This document shows positions 20,201 through 30,002 of a stretch of DNA of 64,000 nt, one piece after another. Origin of the DNA: Asterias amurensis (lineage: Eukaryota > Echinodermata > Asteroidea > Forcipulatida > Asteriidae); contig NC_092665.1 of assembly GCF_032118995.1 (NCBI RefSeq), positions 6,071,501 through 6,135,500 on the forward strand. The letters run 5' to 3'. The position numbers and the translations under genes were made by a program. Under the pieces are notes generated by a model that searched no databases, was not told the origin of the DNA, and saw nothing but the letters and a program-made list of their open reading frames with translations. Position 1 is the stretch's first letter. Every line of letters begins with the position of its first letter.

Positions 20201-20504
20201 AATTGTGTCGGTCTTAAATGTGAAATAAGAACAACACGTGGAAAAGAAAGGAAGTTTTGTAGTTGCTGTTCACGGTTCAAGTCAAGAGAGGGCGCTGTAA
20301 CCGGGCACTATTTGTATCACTTCTGGGCACTATTTCCCCGGTCAGGTTCTTGCTTTTAAGAACCAGTGATTTCATTGGATAAACGTGCAGTGACGTAAGC
20401 ATTCTGTTTCCGTGTTTTGATTGGTCCGAGGTGATGTTTGGCATTTGTACTAGCGATCACCTGCATATGAATCTAGGTGAAAGGTGAAGATGGTCAAGGA
20501 TTGA

Positions 20505-20765
20505 CCTACGCTAGAGGCCACTCTCTGGCGTTATCATTCACGAGCCTCGAAGTGTGACGTCAGATGTTCAGGCTATAGGGATATACTAGCCTGAACATCT
20601 GACGTCACACTTCGAGGCTCGTGAATAATAACGCCAGAGAGTAACCTCTAGCCTCTAGGTCAATCCCCGTCACCAATCCCCGTCAATTCCCGTCACCAAT
20701 CCCCGTCAATACCCGTCACCAATCCCCGTCAATCCCCGTCACCAATCCCCGTCAATCCCGTCCCA
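20505..20765. repeat. Near-perfect palindrome followed by a CCCCGTCA minisatellite, unit A
   Basis: The arms 20505-20573 and 20588-20655 (core TGACGTCAGATGTTCAGGCTA / TAGCCTGAACATCTGACGTCA) are almost perfect with a short AT loop. It is followed by about six copies of AATCCCCGTCACC. The counterpart in B at 44428-44640 has fewer minisatellite copies. Half-copies of the same palindrome are at 33181-33232 and 58255-58287. Confidence 0.8.
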
Positions 20766-21474
20766 CGATTCGTCCTGTACAGTTTTGATCAACGTTCTGC
20801 CACTTGTTGCGCCGTTAATGTTGCTTGAGAGACGAATTGTAATGGCTCCTTTAAAGGTTTTATTGTCCTTGGTTTATATGATTGTAATGTGGTGGCTATG
20901 TTTTCTAGTCTTTAATAACTGTTTGGGATGAATGAATAAACCCCGTGATACAATGTTTGATAGCGCCCTCATTCGGTCAAAAGTACGGCGCATTTCTGTT
21001 TGAATGTCCAAATCAAAGTACAGGGCTGCGTATTGGCGGTCGTACCAATAGATGTTTCAGTCATTGTCCAGTGATTATCCAATGTCCAATTCAACCGCCA
21101 AAAACTCACCCATGGCTGGCTTAAAGTCAGCGCCAAAATAATCTGCAGTAATTATGCAAAATGACACTCCCACAATATACCTGCATTGGTGCAAAATATT
21201 TCTCTTAAAAACACCACAACCGGCAACTTTCCGCACAATAGTTAAACAATATTATTGTAATCATAAATAACATTTATTATTACTTTACCGTGACATGACT
21301 TGGCTTGTTTCGATGCGGTACCATTATGAGAGTGTGGGCTTTGACGAGTGCAATTTGTTTGCATGAACATTCCACGATTACTAGTGAGTTACTCCTGCAT
21401 TGCAGTTTAAAAAGTAGTAGTAGGAAAAAAGGGCGTTTCATGTATATGTATATACATGAAACGCCCAATCAGGG

Positions 21475-21607
21475 GGTGGATTTCACAAGAGTTAGGACAA
21501 GTCTTATCTCGACTAAGGACGAGTTACTCGTCCTAACTTTGGACTACCCATACGTTTTTAATATCTCCTATATAGGACTAGCCCTAATTTTTGTGAAATC
21601 GACCCCA
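21475..21607. mobile_element. MITE with GATTTCACAAGAGTTAGGAC ends, unit A
   Basis: Inverted ends GTGGATTTCACAAGAGTTAGG and CCTAATTTTTGTGAAATCGA flank GACGAGTTACTCGTC. The counterpart in B is 45325-45445. It lies in the ALP intron after E2. Confidence 0.7.
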
Positions 21608-21701
21608 GACCTGCTTTAAGTGGGGAGGTTTTTTAAACGGTGAAGATCTCCTGCAGTAGTTGTTTCAGTGTGAAGGTTCGAGACGTACTATTTATTGTTA
21701 C

Positions 21702-21911
21702 CTTTGACAAAGCTACACTAGGGAACTTATCCTTCCCCGTGATCTCCTTCCAGTTGACCCTTGAGAATCCTCGCAGCCGTCACGGTTGTTATACCCATCC
21801 CATCTCCGACGAAAAACACCACGTTCTTAGCTTTATTTGTGTTGAGTGTTTGCTCTCTGGTAATAGCTTTCTGCAAACTGTCGTTAGCCAGGTCATTCCA
21901 GTACTTCGCAC
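21702..21911 (-). pseudogene. ALP: ALP exon 2, unit A, with a 17-bp deletion
   Basis: It encodes [59 protein letters not shown], with the metal-binding GDGMG. After GDHGE the frame meets TAA because 17 bases present in B (which encode ETDLE plus part of the next codon) are missing. The DKFPSVALSK end survives out of frame. The B exon (227 bases) has the length expected from the splice phases. Confidence 0.85.
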
Positions 21912-22192
21912 CTACAACGATTTTATACAAACACTTTAAACACTACTCGAAGACAATCAGAATAGTTTCGTCTTCTTAGAACTCGAAGATCATTAGTGCA
22001 ATTTGTTTGGGTTTCGTGATTTAGCTTTTGCATATTTTGAAACTCCTTGTAAATAGGATAAATTGGTCAAGAGTACTCTTAAAAAATAATGATTGGCAAA
22101 GAAAAACTTTCATTTATTAAATAAAATATCCATTTATTGATTATGGGGGTATTCATTTTCATTACTGACCTTTTGATCACTATACGGATATC

Positions 22193-22540
22193 GCGTTTGT
22201 AACCGTTTTTTTTATAAAATGCATATGGTTGGAAAGATGTTTTAAAAGTAGAATACAATGATCCACACAAGTTTGCCTCGAAATTGCGTGTTTTTTCTTC
22301 TACTGTGCGAACTAACATGGTCGGCCATTTATGGGAGTCAAAATTTTGACCCCCATAAATGGCCGACGTGTTAGTCGACAAGGTAAAAGGAAAACCACGC
22401 AATTTCGAGGCATGCTTGTGTGGATCATTGTATTCTACTTTTACAACATCTTTCTACCCATATGCATTTTAAAAAAACGGTTACAAACGCTTTTCAAAGA
22501 CCAACTCGACCGATCCAAGGCAACGTGTTCCTTTAAGGTG
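22193..22540. mobile_element. Long palindromic MITE, unit A only
   Basis: The arms from GCGTTTGTAACCG (22193) and CGGTTACAAACGC (ending 22492) pair over about 145 bp and meet at GTCAAAATTTTGAC (22337-22350). The right side extends to AACGTGTTCCTTTAAG at about 22540, probably the true terminus, so the left end looks truncated. Unit B has different sequence here (46030-46140), so this insertion postdates the split or was replaced in B. Confidence 0.8.
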
Positions 22541-22845
22541 TGTTCTTTCTCGACCCTCATCTTCTGTGTTTTTCGATAAAAAATAATCGGCTGTAATATT
22601 TGTTGTGTTCGTACGTCGTTAAACTATCAATAAAAGACAATGGAAAAGGGCACATTGCGTCAAAAACTCGGGTTCTATTCACGTGATAACAACACGCAAA
22701 ACAACAGAGCTCTCGTACAACCAGATCTCGCGTGAAACAACGTGATCACTAAGTCTGCATACACTATCATATTCAACTTTGATCCGTTGAAAAGTCAAAT
22801 GGGGCTCTACTCTATTCAAGCGAGAACCACTATATGCCTACTTAC

Positions 22846-22912
22846 TTTGTGGTAGCACATTGCCTCCTGCAGTCAGCATATAGATCCAAATTAACCATCT
22901 TAAATCCAACAT
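22846..22912 (-). pseudogene. ALP: ALP exon 1 (signal peptide), unit A, with its promoter
   Basis: The ATG (22912) starts MLDLRWLIWIYMLTAGGNVLPQ, a plausible secretory signal, and the exon ends at a GTAAG donor. A TATA-like GTATAC on the minus strand lies at about 22952-22958. The 60 bp upstream are shared with B, but beyond 22973 A and B carry unrelated sequence, so any distal regulation differs between copies. Confidence 0.7.
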
Positions 22913-22972
22913 GTTGAAATCAAAGTAACAAAATCAGAGGTAATGAAACAGTGTATACCGATCGTCACTGTT

Positions 22973-23634
22973 GTTTTCCGACTGAGGTCATAGTCAGTTT
23001 GAATTACAGACTTCATTTCATTTCATTTCATTTATTAATTTCACAGGCAAAAATTCAAGCACAGACAATAAGAACAGTAAGAAAACAAAAACAAGAACAT
23101 ACAATACAATAACAAAAAAAGCAGCATCCCTGAAGGATTTTAAATCAGCTTGACACACCTGTCAGAATATTCAATTTCGTTTACAGAATCAATTAAAACC
23201 CTTCTCGGCACACCCAAACAAAAACGGGTGAATCGCCTCTGTACCTTCTCTAGCGTTTTTTTTTGCTGAGTCGAAAGAACAGGGCACCAGACTGGAGCTG
23301 CGTATTCAAGTATGGGTCTGCTAATTGATCGATAAAGTAAAGTCAGAATGTAAGGGTTTCTAGTTTTAACTACTCTACCAATAAATCCGTTGAGTCTAGT
23401 GGCTTTGGAACTGACTTTATAACACGTGTTTTCCAGCTTCAGTAAACTATAGAACAGCATTCTTTTGAACCTTGGAAATAAATTATCGGTTCTTGAACTT
23501 TAATTTCATATTTCAAATGGCCATTATCTATATCGGTACTTGTACTATATCATCAACTTCACATCTGTATTTTTTAATACCAATTAATCTACTCTGAAGT
23601 TTTACCAACAATGGGACTCCTTCAAAGTATTGTG
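22973..23634 (-). mobile_element. LINE 3' fragment in the ALP upstream region, unit A only
   Basis: The minus-strand frame 23140-23460 encodes LNGFIGRVVKTRNP, then LYRSISRPILEYAAPVWCPVL, then LEKVQRRFTRFCLGVPRR, typical of the C-terminal part of CR1/jockey-type reverse transcriptase ORFs. The 3' tail is a TGAAA repeat (CATTTCATTTCATTTCATTT on the plus strand near 23012). The block from 22973 to 23634 replaces a different insert in B (46581-47479). Confidence 0.8.
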
Positions 23635-24440
23635 CCGAGGTTAACTCTGCATTTTACTAAAGTGGTATACTATGTCGGTCAATTTTACACTTTGTTTTGC
23701 TGTAAAGGTTTTTCAGCATAATTGTATGAGGAGTTGTAATAAGATTTGTTTAAACAAAAAATCACCTCGAAAAACTAATAGTTACGAAAGCCCTCCCAAA
23801 AAAAACAACGATGTTTAAATCTGTGATAACGGCTTGATTCGTCATAATGGATTCACCAACGCCTCCCCTCCCATCCCTACCCCACCCCTCCCCGCGTAAA
23901 TAGCGGATGGCGTATCAGCGTTATACATCCTTAACGATTGAATGTGCATACAATCTAATTACATACACGTTTTGATGATTCCGTAATGATGGACTGTAAA
24001 CTGTGATAACCGAATCAAAATATCTTGGCGTTTTTTGTCTTAGCACTATTCGAAATAGTTGATCCTCAATGTAAACGTTCTTAATAAATTGTAGGCCTCT
24101 CATTGACATGCACAGATCTTCTCCTACATTTACATATATTTGTTTGTTCATAACAATAAGTAAAACAATGGAAAAGGGGAGTGGTACGAGGTCTTAAGCG
24201 TTTGTCTAAAATCAACAGTATCTTAAGCCCCGTTCCCACTGGACCCCGCGTTAATTTGGCCGTAAACAAAAGACTAAGCCGAAGGCAGGCCGGGTCCTTC
24301 ATCTACGACCACGACCCCGCCGGTTTGAAACGAATGTTCAAGACTATGACTTAGCACAATTTATTCTTACTAATATAGCAAAGCCATTTTCGGTTTACAT
24401 GAATAGGCCCAAAACAATTGGAATGGACTTGTAAGTTCAC
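23635..24440. other. Inter-unit DNA with no gene seen (A/B boundary region)
   Basis: This is homologous to 47480-48330. It contains a C-rich patch (CCTCCCCTCCCATCC near 23865). No ORF, RNA gene or repeat family is recognised with confidence. Small indels between the units (including one of about 70 bp near 24110) and no conserved frame suggest neutral DNA. Confidence 0.5.
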
Positions 24441-24446
24441 TCTTGC

Positions 24447-25041
24447 CGTATCTCAACTACGCATAAAATAACAAACCTGTGAAAATTAGAGCTCAATTGG
24501 TCGTCGAAGTTGCGAGATAATAATGAAAGAAAAAACACCCTTGTCACACGAAGTTGTGTGCTTTCAGATGATTGATTTCGAGACCCTCAAAATCTAATTC
24601 TGAGGTCTCGAAACCAAATTCGTGGAAAATTACTTCTTTCTCGAAAACTACGTCTCTTCAGAGGGAGTCGTTTCTCACAGTCTTTCAACTTTGAGATTTT
24701 CAATATATGAACGAGTCCTTTATGTCAAAGAAGTTGCCCAAGATGGGGACAGAATCTCCGGGGACAGATTTCCATGAGACACCGGCCCAAGGCGGAATCC
24801 TGCCATACGTGTTTTTTAAAACAATCAAAATTACTTCAATCTCATCCAAAGTTCATTTGATTGTTTTTGATTTTTGTGGTTTATATTGATTGTTTCTGCT
24901 CCATTGAATATTCTTGTTTCCCAAAAGCATTTGTGCGTTTCGGTGGTAGTAGACTCTGAGAAAACAAAGAATACAATTGAAACTCAGTTTAAAAATACCC
25001 TTTAAGGGCAAAGGCAGGACACATTAATAGGTAACTTTCAA
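24447..25041. other. Internally deleted TTAA MITE plus junction DNA, end of unit A
   Basis: 24447-24690 is a TTAA MITE with its right end missing. The B copy at 48441-48778 is complete there. 24720-25041 (GGGGACAGAATCTCCGGGGA and flank) recurs at 48800-49130 and at 61735-62045 inside unit C, so it is a dispersed low-copy segment and not only a unit junction. Confidence 0.6.
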
Positions 25042-25373
25042 CCACTAGTGAGTCTTTTCACTTGGTGTATCTCAACATATTCTTAAATTAACAAACCCGT
25101 GAACAATAATTTGAGCTCAATTGGTCGTCGAAATTGCGAGAGAATAATGGGAAAATCACCCCCGTCGCACAAGTTGTGTGCTTTCAGATGCCTTCAGTTT
25201 GAGACCTTTAACAACTCGAGAAAATACTTCTTTCTCAAAAACTAGGTTTCTTCAGAGAGAGCCGTATCTAACAATGTTTTATACTATTAACATCTCTCCA
25301 TTGCTCATTACCAAGTAAGTCTTTATGCTAGCAAATCTGTTGAGTATTTACCTATGGTGTCCAGTGCCTTTAA
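25042..25373. mobile_element. TTAA MITE at the A/B junction
   Basis: It carries the family text TCAATTGGTCGTCGAAATTGC, AGTTGTGTGCTTTCAGATGC, CATCTCTCCATTGCTCATTACC and ends GTGTCCAGTGCCTTTAA. It is identical in position to 1-114 and 49135-49468, so the junction element was duplicated with each unit. Confidence 0.85.
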
Positions 25374-25690
25374 TGTTGCTTTGTTGGTGGCGCACTCTAC
25401 TATAAATACATTGTCATTGCATTTCGATTTCGGAAAAAAAACACTGAGTTATTGTTAGTAAACATATACTTCAAAAGAGTGGAAGAACGAAAGAGATCCA
25501 TCTGAACAGTATATATATTGCGTACGCAGTTCTTTCTTTGATAATAAACTTGCACTTTAACTCACAATCATCAGGGAAATACATTAATTGAGCGGAAATA
25601 GAAGGAAAACGGCCAGGAACTTCAGGAAGCAATCACACAGTGCAACCCAGTAGGGCGGATATACATGTAAAAACACCATACCATTAAAAC
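25374..25690. other. Conserved distal upstream region, unit B
   Basis: Counterpart of 115-436. No gene is seen. Confidence 0.6.
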
Positions 25691-26085
25691 ATGTACAAAT
25701 TGAGCTCCATTGGTAACATACAGCCTCATCCAAACCAGTGATAGAGTAAGTCACTGCTTTCAATCAGTGACTTTAACACATACACAATGTAGTGTAGAGT
25801 TTTACACCATTGGTATCCATTCAACATACAGTATCATTCAAACCAATGGTAGAGTGAGTCACTGCCATAAAGCAGTGATTTTAACACGGTATTGATCCAC
25901 AGTTGTAACATACAGCCTCGTCCAAACCAATGGTAGAGTAAGTCACTGCTTTCAATCAGTGACTTTACCACGTACACAATGTAGTGTAGAGTTTTAAACC
26001 ATTGTTATCCATTCAACATACAGTATCATTCAAACCAAGGATAGAGTAAGTCACTGCATTCAATCAGTGACTTTAACACGTATCT
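25691..26085 (+). repeat. Tandem CCAAT/stem-loop array, unit B (4 modules)
   Basis: This has the same module structure as the unit A array but four stem-loops. The second has diverged (GAGTCACTG/CAGTGATT) and the fourth has CCAAGG in place of CCAATG. It stands immediately upstream of the promoter that in this unit still drives an intact C1q coding exon. Confidence 0.8.
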
Positions 26086-26158
26086 ATGATTGGCTGCTCA
26101 TCGATTGTCAATCAAACATCGAAGTAGACTGATGGGCACTTCAATGAAAATACAACAG

Positions 26159-26262
26159 TATTTAAACGCGCTGCACCAGCAGCAGTGTTCATAACATTTT
26201 TGCATCTTCTCGGAAGAGAGAAACTGAGAAAGTTTGGACTACAAGAACACAACATCATCAAG
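26159..26262 (+). promoter_or_regulatory. Promoter and non-coding exon 1 of the unit B C1q gene
   Basis: TATTTAAA at 26159-26166 is followed by a predicted start at about 26190 and the donor CATCAAG|GTAAGT at 26262/26263. The first downstream acceptor leading to a coding exon is TTACAG at 29997-30002, which gives an intron of 3.74 kb. The link between exon 1 and the C1q exon rests on strand, splice signals and conservation in B and C. It has not been tested. Confidence 0.5.
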
Positions 26263-26405
26263 GTAAGTGTTCTCGTTATACTGTCGGACCCGGACTTTGG
26301 CTTCTAGATGCATGCAGTGTATTTTAGGGTAGCCTCTTATTTCAAGAATGTTGCAGTTTTGGTCAAGAAGGGGCACCACTCTACCCAATAAAGCAGTAAC
26401 ATTAA

Positions 26406-26573
26406 GGTGCTTTACCTGGCAGCTGGTGCCAGGTAAAATGCAGTAAATTTCACAGTAGCAGTTTTGTAAATTGTGCCTTGAAGGGGTAGTTTGCTAAACT
26501 CCACTTTGAAATTTACTGCACTTTTAATACCTAGCACCCTGGCTGCCAGGTATACAAAGCACCGTAATTTTGA
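26406..26573. mobile_element. Short palindromic MITE, unit B
   Basis: Inverted ends GGTGCTTTACCTGGCAGC and GCTGCCAGGTATACAAAGCACC, the same insertion as 1231-1382. The following 26574-27297 is intronic with no gene recognised. Confidence 0.7.
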
Positions 26574-27297
26574 CGGATTATTTTTTATAGCGTATTCAGC
26601 TGAAGTTCTCATGTAGTGTTTGGGTCACTTGCTCTCTGCCAACATTAGTGTACTGTGGTACTGTTTGGTGGTACAGATTGTTATGCCGTTGCATTTCCCT
26701 TTGAAACCACGACATAATAGCGTTGTGTCGTTGGGGCTTTTATCACCATACTTGCAAGTGGTTTCCGTTTTGGAGCAGCAAGTTCCGCTGGTATTCTGTA
26801 CATTGTCTTGTTCAAATAGTGGGCAATAAAAGTTTACCTAGACAGTTTCAGTTGAATGTGCTTGATATTCTGCTCGTTTTAATGTGTGTGTACTCTTCAT
26901 CCAAAAGCTGTCAACAAAATTAACAACAAGTACTGATTAAATGGCATTGTGTGACTTTGTTATTTTCTTTTATGTTGTGGGTAAAACAAAACAAGATTGA
27001 ACATAATGCAACACTTTCACAATTATTATGGTGATCGGTGGTTTGTACAGCCGACGTGGGGAGGGGCAACCGAGGTGAAGCCGAGTTTGCCTGTTTGCCC
27101 CAAAAGTTTACACAAAACCTGGACCCCGTCACGGCGGAGCATGCAACATTAATTGTTTTATTTTACCATGATAATCGAGTCCTCTTGTTTGGGGACAAAT
27201 TGTTACCATCCTCCATTATTGTTACGACAATAATGACACAGTTTAAAACTATGACAGCATATTTTGTTAGCCAAAACATGGTGGCACACTGTCTTAA

Positions 27298-28878
27298 GGT
27301 GCTGTCACTTGACGTTTTAGCCAGCGTATGTCAACGTATGAAATTTTAGCGAGTACGCTGGCGTACGTCGAATAAATATGGGTAAAGGCCCCGTCACACC
27401 TTGACGTTTAAGCCAGCGTATAGCGACGTATGACAATGTTGGCGACTACGCTGGTGTACGTCAAAGTTATGGATAACTTTGTATAAGTTAAGAGCACGAT
27501 GAAACACGCTGATATACCGGTCGATGTAAGTCGTGTGGCTCATGATGGCCCTGTCACACCTTGACGTTTTAGTCAGCGTATGCCGACGTTTGTAAATTTC
27601 TCTAAAACGTTGGCATACGCTGAACTATCGATGGATTTTTCAATTTTGAGCGTATACGAAGCGTATTCATAAGGAGGTGGACGGATGCATACCGTAGAAG
27701 TAACTTACACAGAGCGTTTCCATAACGAATGCTTAGCGTGTTGACGGCGTTCACAACTTATGTTCTACGATGGTCCAACTACTGCATAGAGCGCGGGGGC
27801 AGCGTATTGCCGACGATCACATATAGTAGCCTATAAAGAGGGTGCCTCTCGACGATTGAAATAATAACTGCACTTGATCGTATTAATCCTCATGCGAACC
27901 CAAATGTTATGTACCCATTCACATTGCTCTGTCAATGGTAGCTGTAAGTTTAGAAACAAGTTTAGTAAGTTCTGTGGTCATCCGGAACACGTCAAATACG
28001 TTCGACGTAAGTTCAAAGCACATTACTCATATAGGTTATCAGAAATACGTTTTTGGTACGCTAGACATTATATCGACGTATGTCGACTTCTGATAACCTT
28101 ACAAGTAACGTGTGTGAACGTGCGTCATCGATTGTATAACGCACCTACAACTTATGCAGAACTTATGAACCACACGCTGGCACACTTAGATTTTGTTGTG
28201 CATGCACACAATTTCTCGACGACCTCGCCTTACTACGACGTACACGGCGTGTTTCAGCGTGCTCATAACTTATACAAAACTTACCCATAACTTATTCGAC
28301 GTACGCCAGCGTATTCGCCCCAATTTTGTATACGTCGGCATACGCTTGCTAAAACGTCAAGGTGTGACAGGGCCTTAACAGGTAATAGTAGTAACGTGCT
28401 TTGAACCTACCTCGAACGTATTTGACGTGCTCCGGACGACCACATAACTTAATGAACGTGATTCTAACTTACAGCTACCGTATAATGGCGTATTTACAGC
28501 GTTTATGTGAATCGGATACAAATTGGGTTCGCGGGAGGATACTACATTGTCAAGTGCAGTTATTACTTCAATCGCCGAGAGGCACCCTCTTTGTAGGCAA
28601 CTGGATGTGATCGCCGGCAATACGCTGCCGCGCGTTATGCAGTAGTTAGATTACCGTAGGACATAAGTTGTGAACGCTGGCAACACGCTAAGCATTCGCT
28701 ATGGAAACGTCCTATGTAAGTTACTACTACGGTCTGCATACGTCCAACTCGTTATGAATAGGCTTTGTATACGCTCAAAATTGAAAAGTCCATCGAAAGT
28801 TCAGCGGATGCCAACGTTTAAGAGAAATTGTCATACGTCGGCATACGCTGACTAAAACGTCAAGGTGTGACAGTGCCG
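27298..28878. mobile_element. Nested palindromic DNA transposons (GCGTATGCCGACG family), unit B
   Basis: Starts at about 27298, 27388 and 27546, and reverse ends at about 28375 and 28878, give nested insertions. It is longer than in A because A has lost about 160 bp of the right inner part (compare 28690-28850). It lies wholly within the C1q intron. Confidence 0.75.
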
Positions 28879-29286
28879 TAAGTTAAGATCACGGCTAAAT
28901 ACGCCGATATACGTCTTTGTATTATGCTTTGAACCTATGTCGAAATTATTTGACGTGTTCCGGACGACCACTTTTGATGAAATTAAGTAGTGGCAGCGTA
29001 TTGGGAAATCGGTATACACTAATCGGGTTCGAAGGAGAATACAGTGATGCCAAGTGCAGTTATTATTTCAAACGTCGAGGTACCATGCAATACGCTGCTG
29101 CGCGCTATGCAGTAGTTAGACTATTCGTAGATATCGTATCTTTTTACACGAGGAGAAATCCTCACAATGTAGACAAGTTGAGGAATCTTTCTTGGATTAT
29201 AAAATGAGCGAAGTGATACGGACAGGAGCTCAATGTATAGGGTGTTAGTTTTATCTCAAACAATCACTATGTTGCACCATCTCTTG

Positions 29287-29466
29287 TTAATATAGAGGCA
29301 TACGCGCCCCACCCTGTATCTTCCATGTAATTTTGTAATCTCTGTCAAGTCGAATCCGAGATCCAAAGCCGTCTATATGGAGATCATTACTCTGGGTTGT
29401 ATTGTCTAACAATGTCTCGGTGAAGGATACCAGAGTCTCTGTGTTTACGAATGTGATTAAACGAGC
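29287..29466 (-). other. Unrecognised open minus-strand frame conserved in B and C
   Basis: 59 codons without an ATG start: RLITFVNTETLVSFTETLL, DNTTQSNDLHIDGFGSRIRL, then DRDYKITWKIQGGARMPLY and a stop. In C the frame (53545-53756) is also open and runs longer, through QQEMVQHSDCLR. It could be a relic exon from another gene carried in the C1q intron. No family is recognised. Confidence 0.25.
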
Positions 29467-29960
29467 TCATCCATTTTGGGGCATAGGGAACGGCAATGGA
29501 CAATACCATTGTTGGGAGAAAGATTCTACCGGTCTGATTAAATTTCTTTCTCCTCACCACCCATATTTCCTCTTTTTCTCCTTTTAAAGTTGTTTATAAT
29601 TGTCTGACAGTTGTTCGGGTGTCATTGGGGAGCATTTCAACACGATATTCAGTATGTTAAAGATCAAACGAGCCAACGGCACCCTGCCGTAAGCTAAGTA
29701 GGTACTCAAGTGTGTCGCGGTAGCCACTTTGTTGTGTGGAGCGATTATTTAGCTCAACACAACAGAACACTTACGATCAATACGGCCAGGTACATAATTT
29801 AACACACACATGCTCATTCCAGCGAAACACAAATTGACTAAAACGTGGTTAATGTGGAAAGTAGCGATAAAGAACTTCCACAAACACATGGATAACGTGA
29901 ATAAATTGGAGCTGACAAAAAACTGGTGGTCACCGCTAGAGCAGCGCCCCCTGTGGCTGC

Positions 29961-30002
29961 ATGATTTTTATCGTTTGTTTTATGTATCCTATTAAATTAC
30001 AG
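29961..30002 (+). other. Acceptor region of the C1q coding exon, unit B
   Basis: The pyrimidine-moderate tract TTTGTTTTATGTATCC leads to AAATTACAG directly before ATGAAG. An in-frame upstream ATG at 29961 would add 14 residues (MIFIVCFMYPIKLQ), but it would require retention of the intron. The downstream ATG gives a cleaner signal peptide. Confidence 0.6.

Larger units (their letters stand above)
11598..22912 (-). pseudogene. ALP: Alkaline phosphatase pseudogene, unit A copy
   Basis: Exons in transcription order: E1 22846-22912 (signal peptide MLDLRWLIWIYMLTAGG), E2 21702-21911 (GDGMG metal loop), E4 19738-19891, E5 17708-17816, E6 16404-16504, E7 15151-15291, E8 13599-13799 (GGRIDHAHH, VTADHSHV), E9 11974-12096, E10 11706 to about 11598 (THGGED). 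Splice phases match the usual ALP gene plan. Defects: E2 is 17 bases shorter than its B counterpart, so out of frame. E3 with the catalytic serine is missing. E4 lost 22 bases at its start. E6 is one base short, as in B. The C-terminus, including the GPI-type tail, is replaced where the last exon runs into the Gag fossil. ALP is normally a GPI-anchored Zn/Mg phosphomonoesterase. This copy cannot encode one. Confidence 0.85.

Noticed and set aside
29961-30002. Upstream ATG extending the C1q protein by 14 residues
   Set aside because: It lies before a good splice acceptor (ATTACAG), and the downstream ATG begins a cleaner signal peptide. The upstream start is only usable if the intron is retained.
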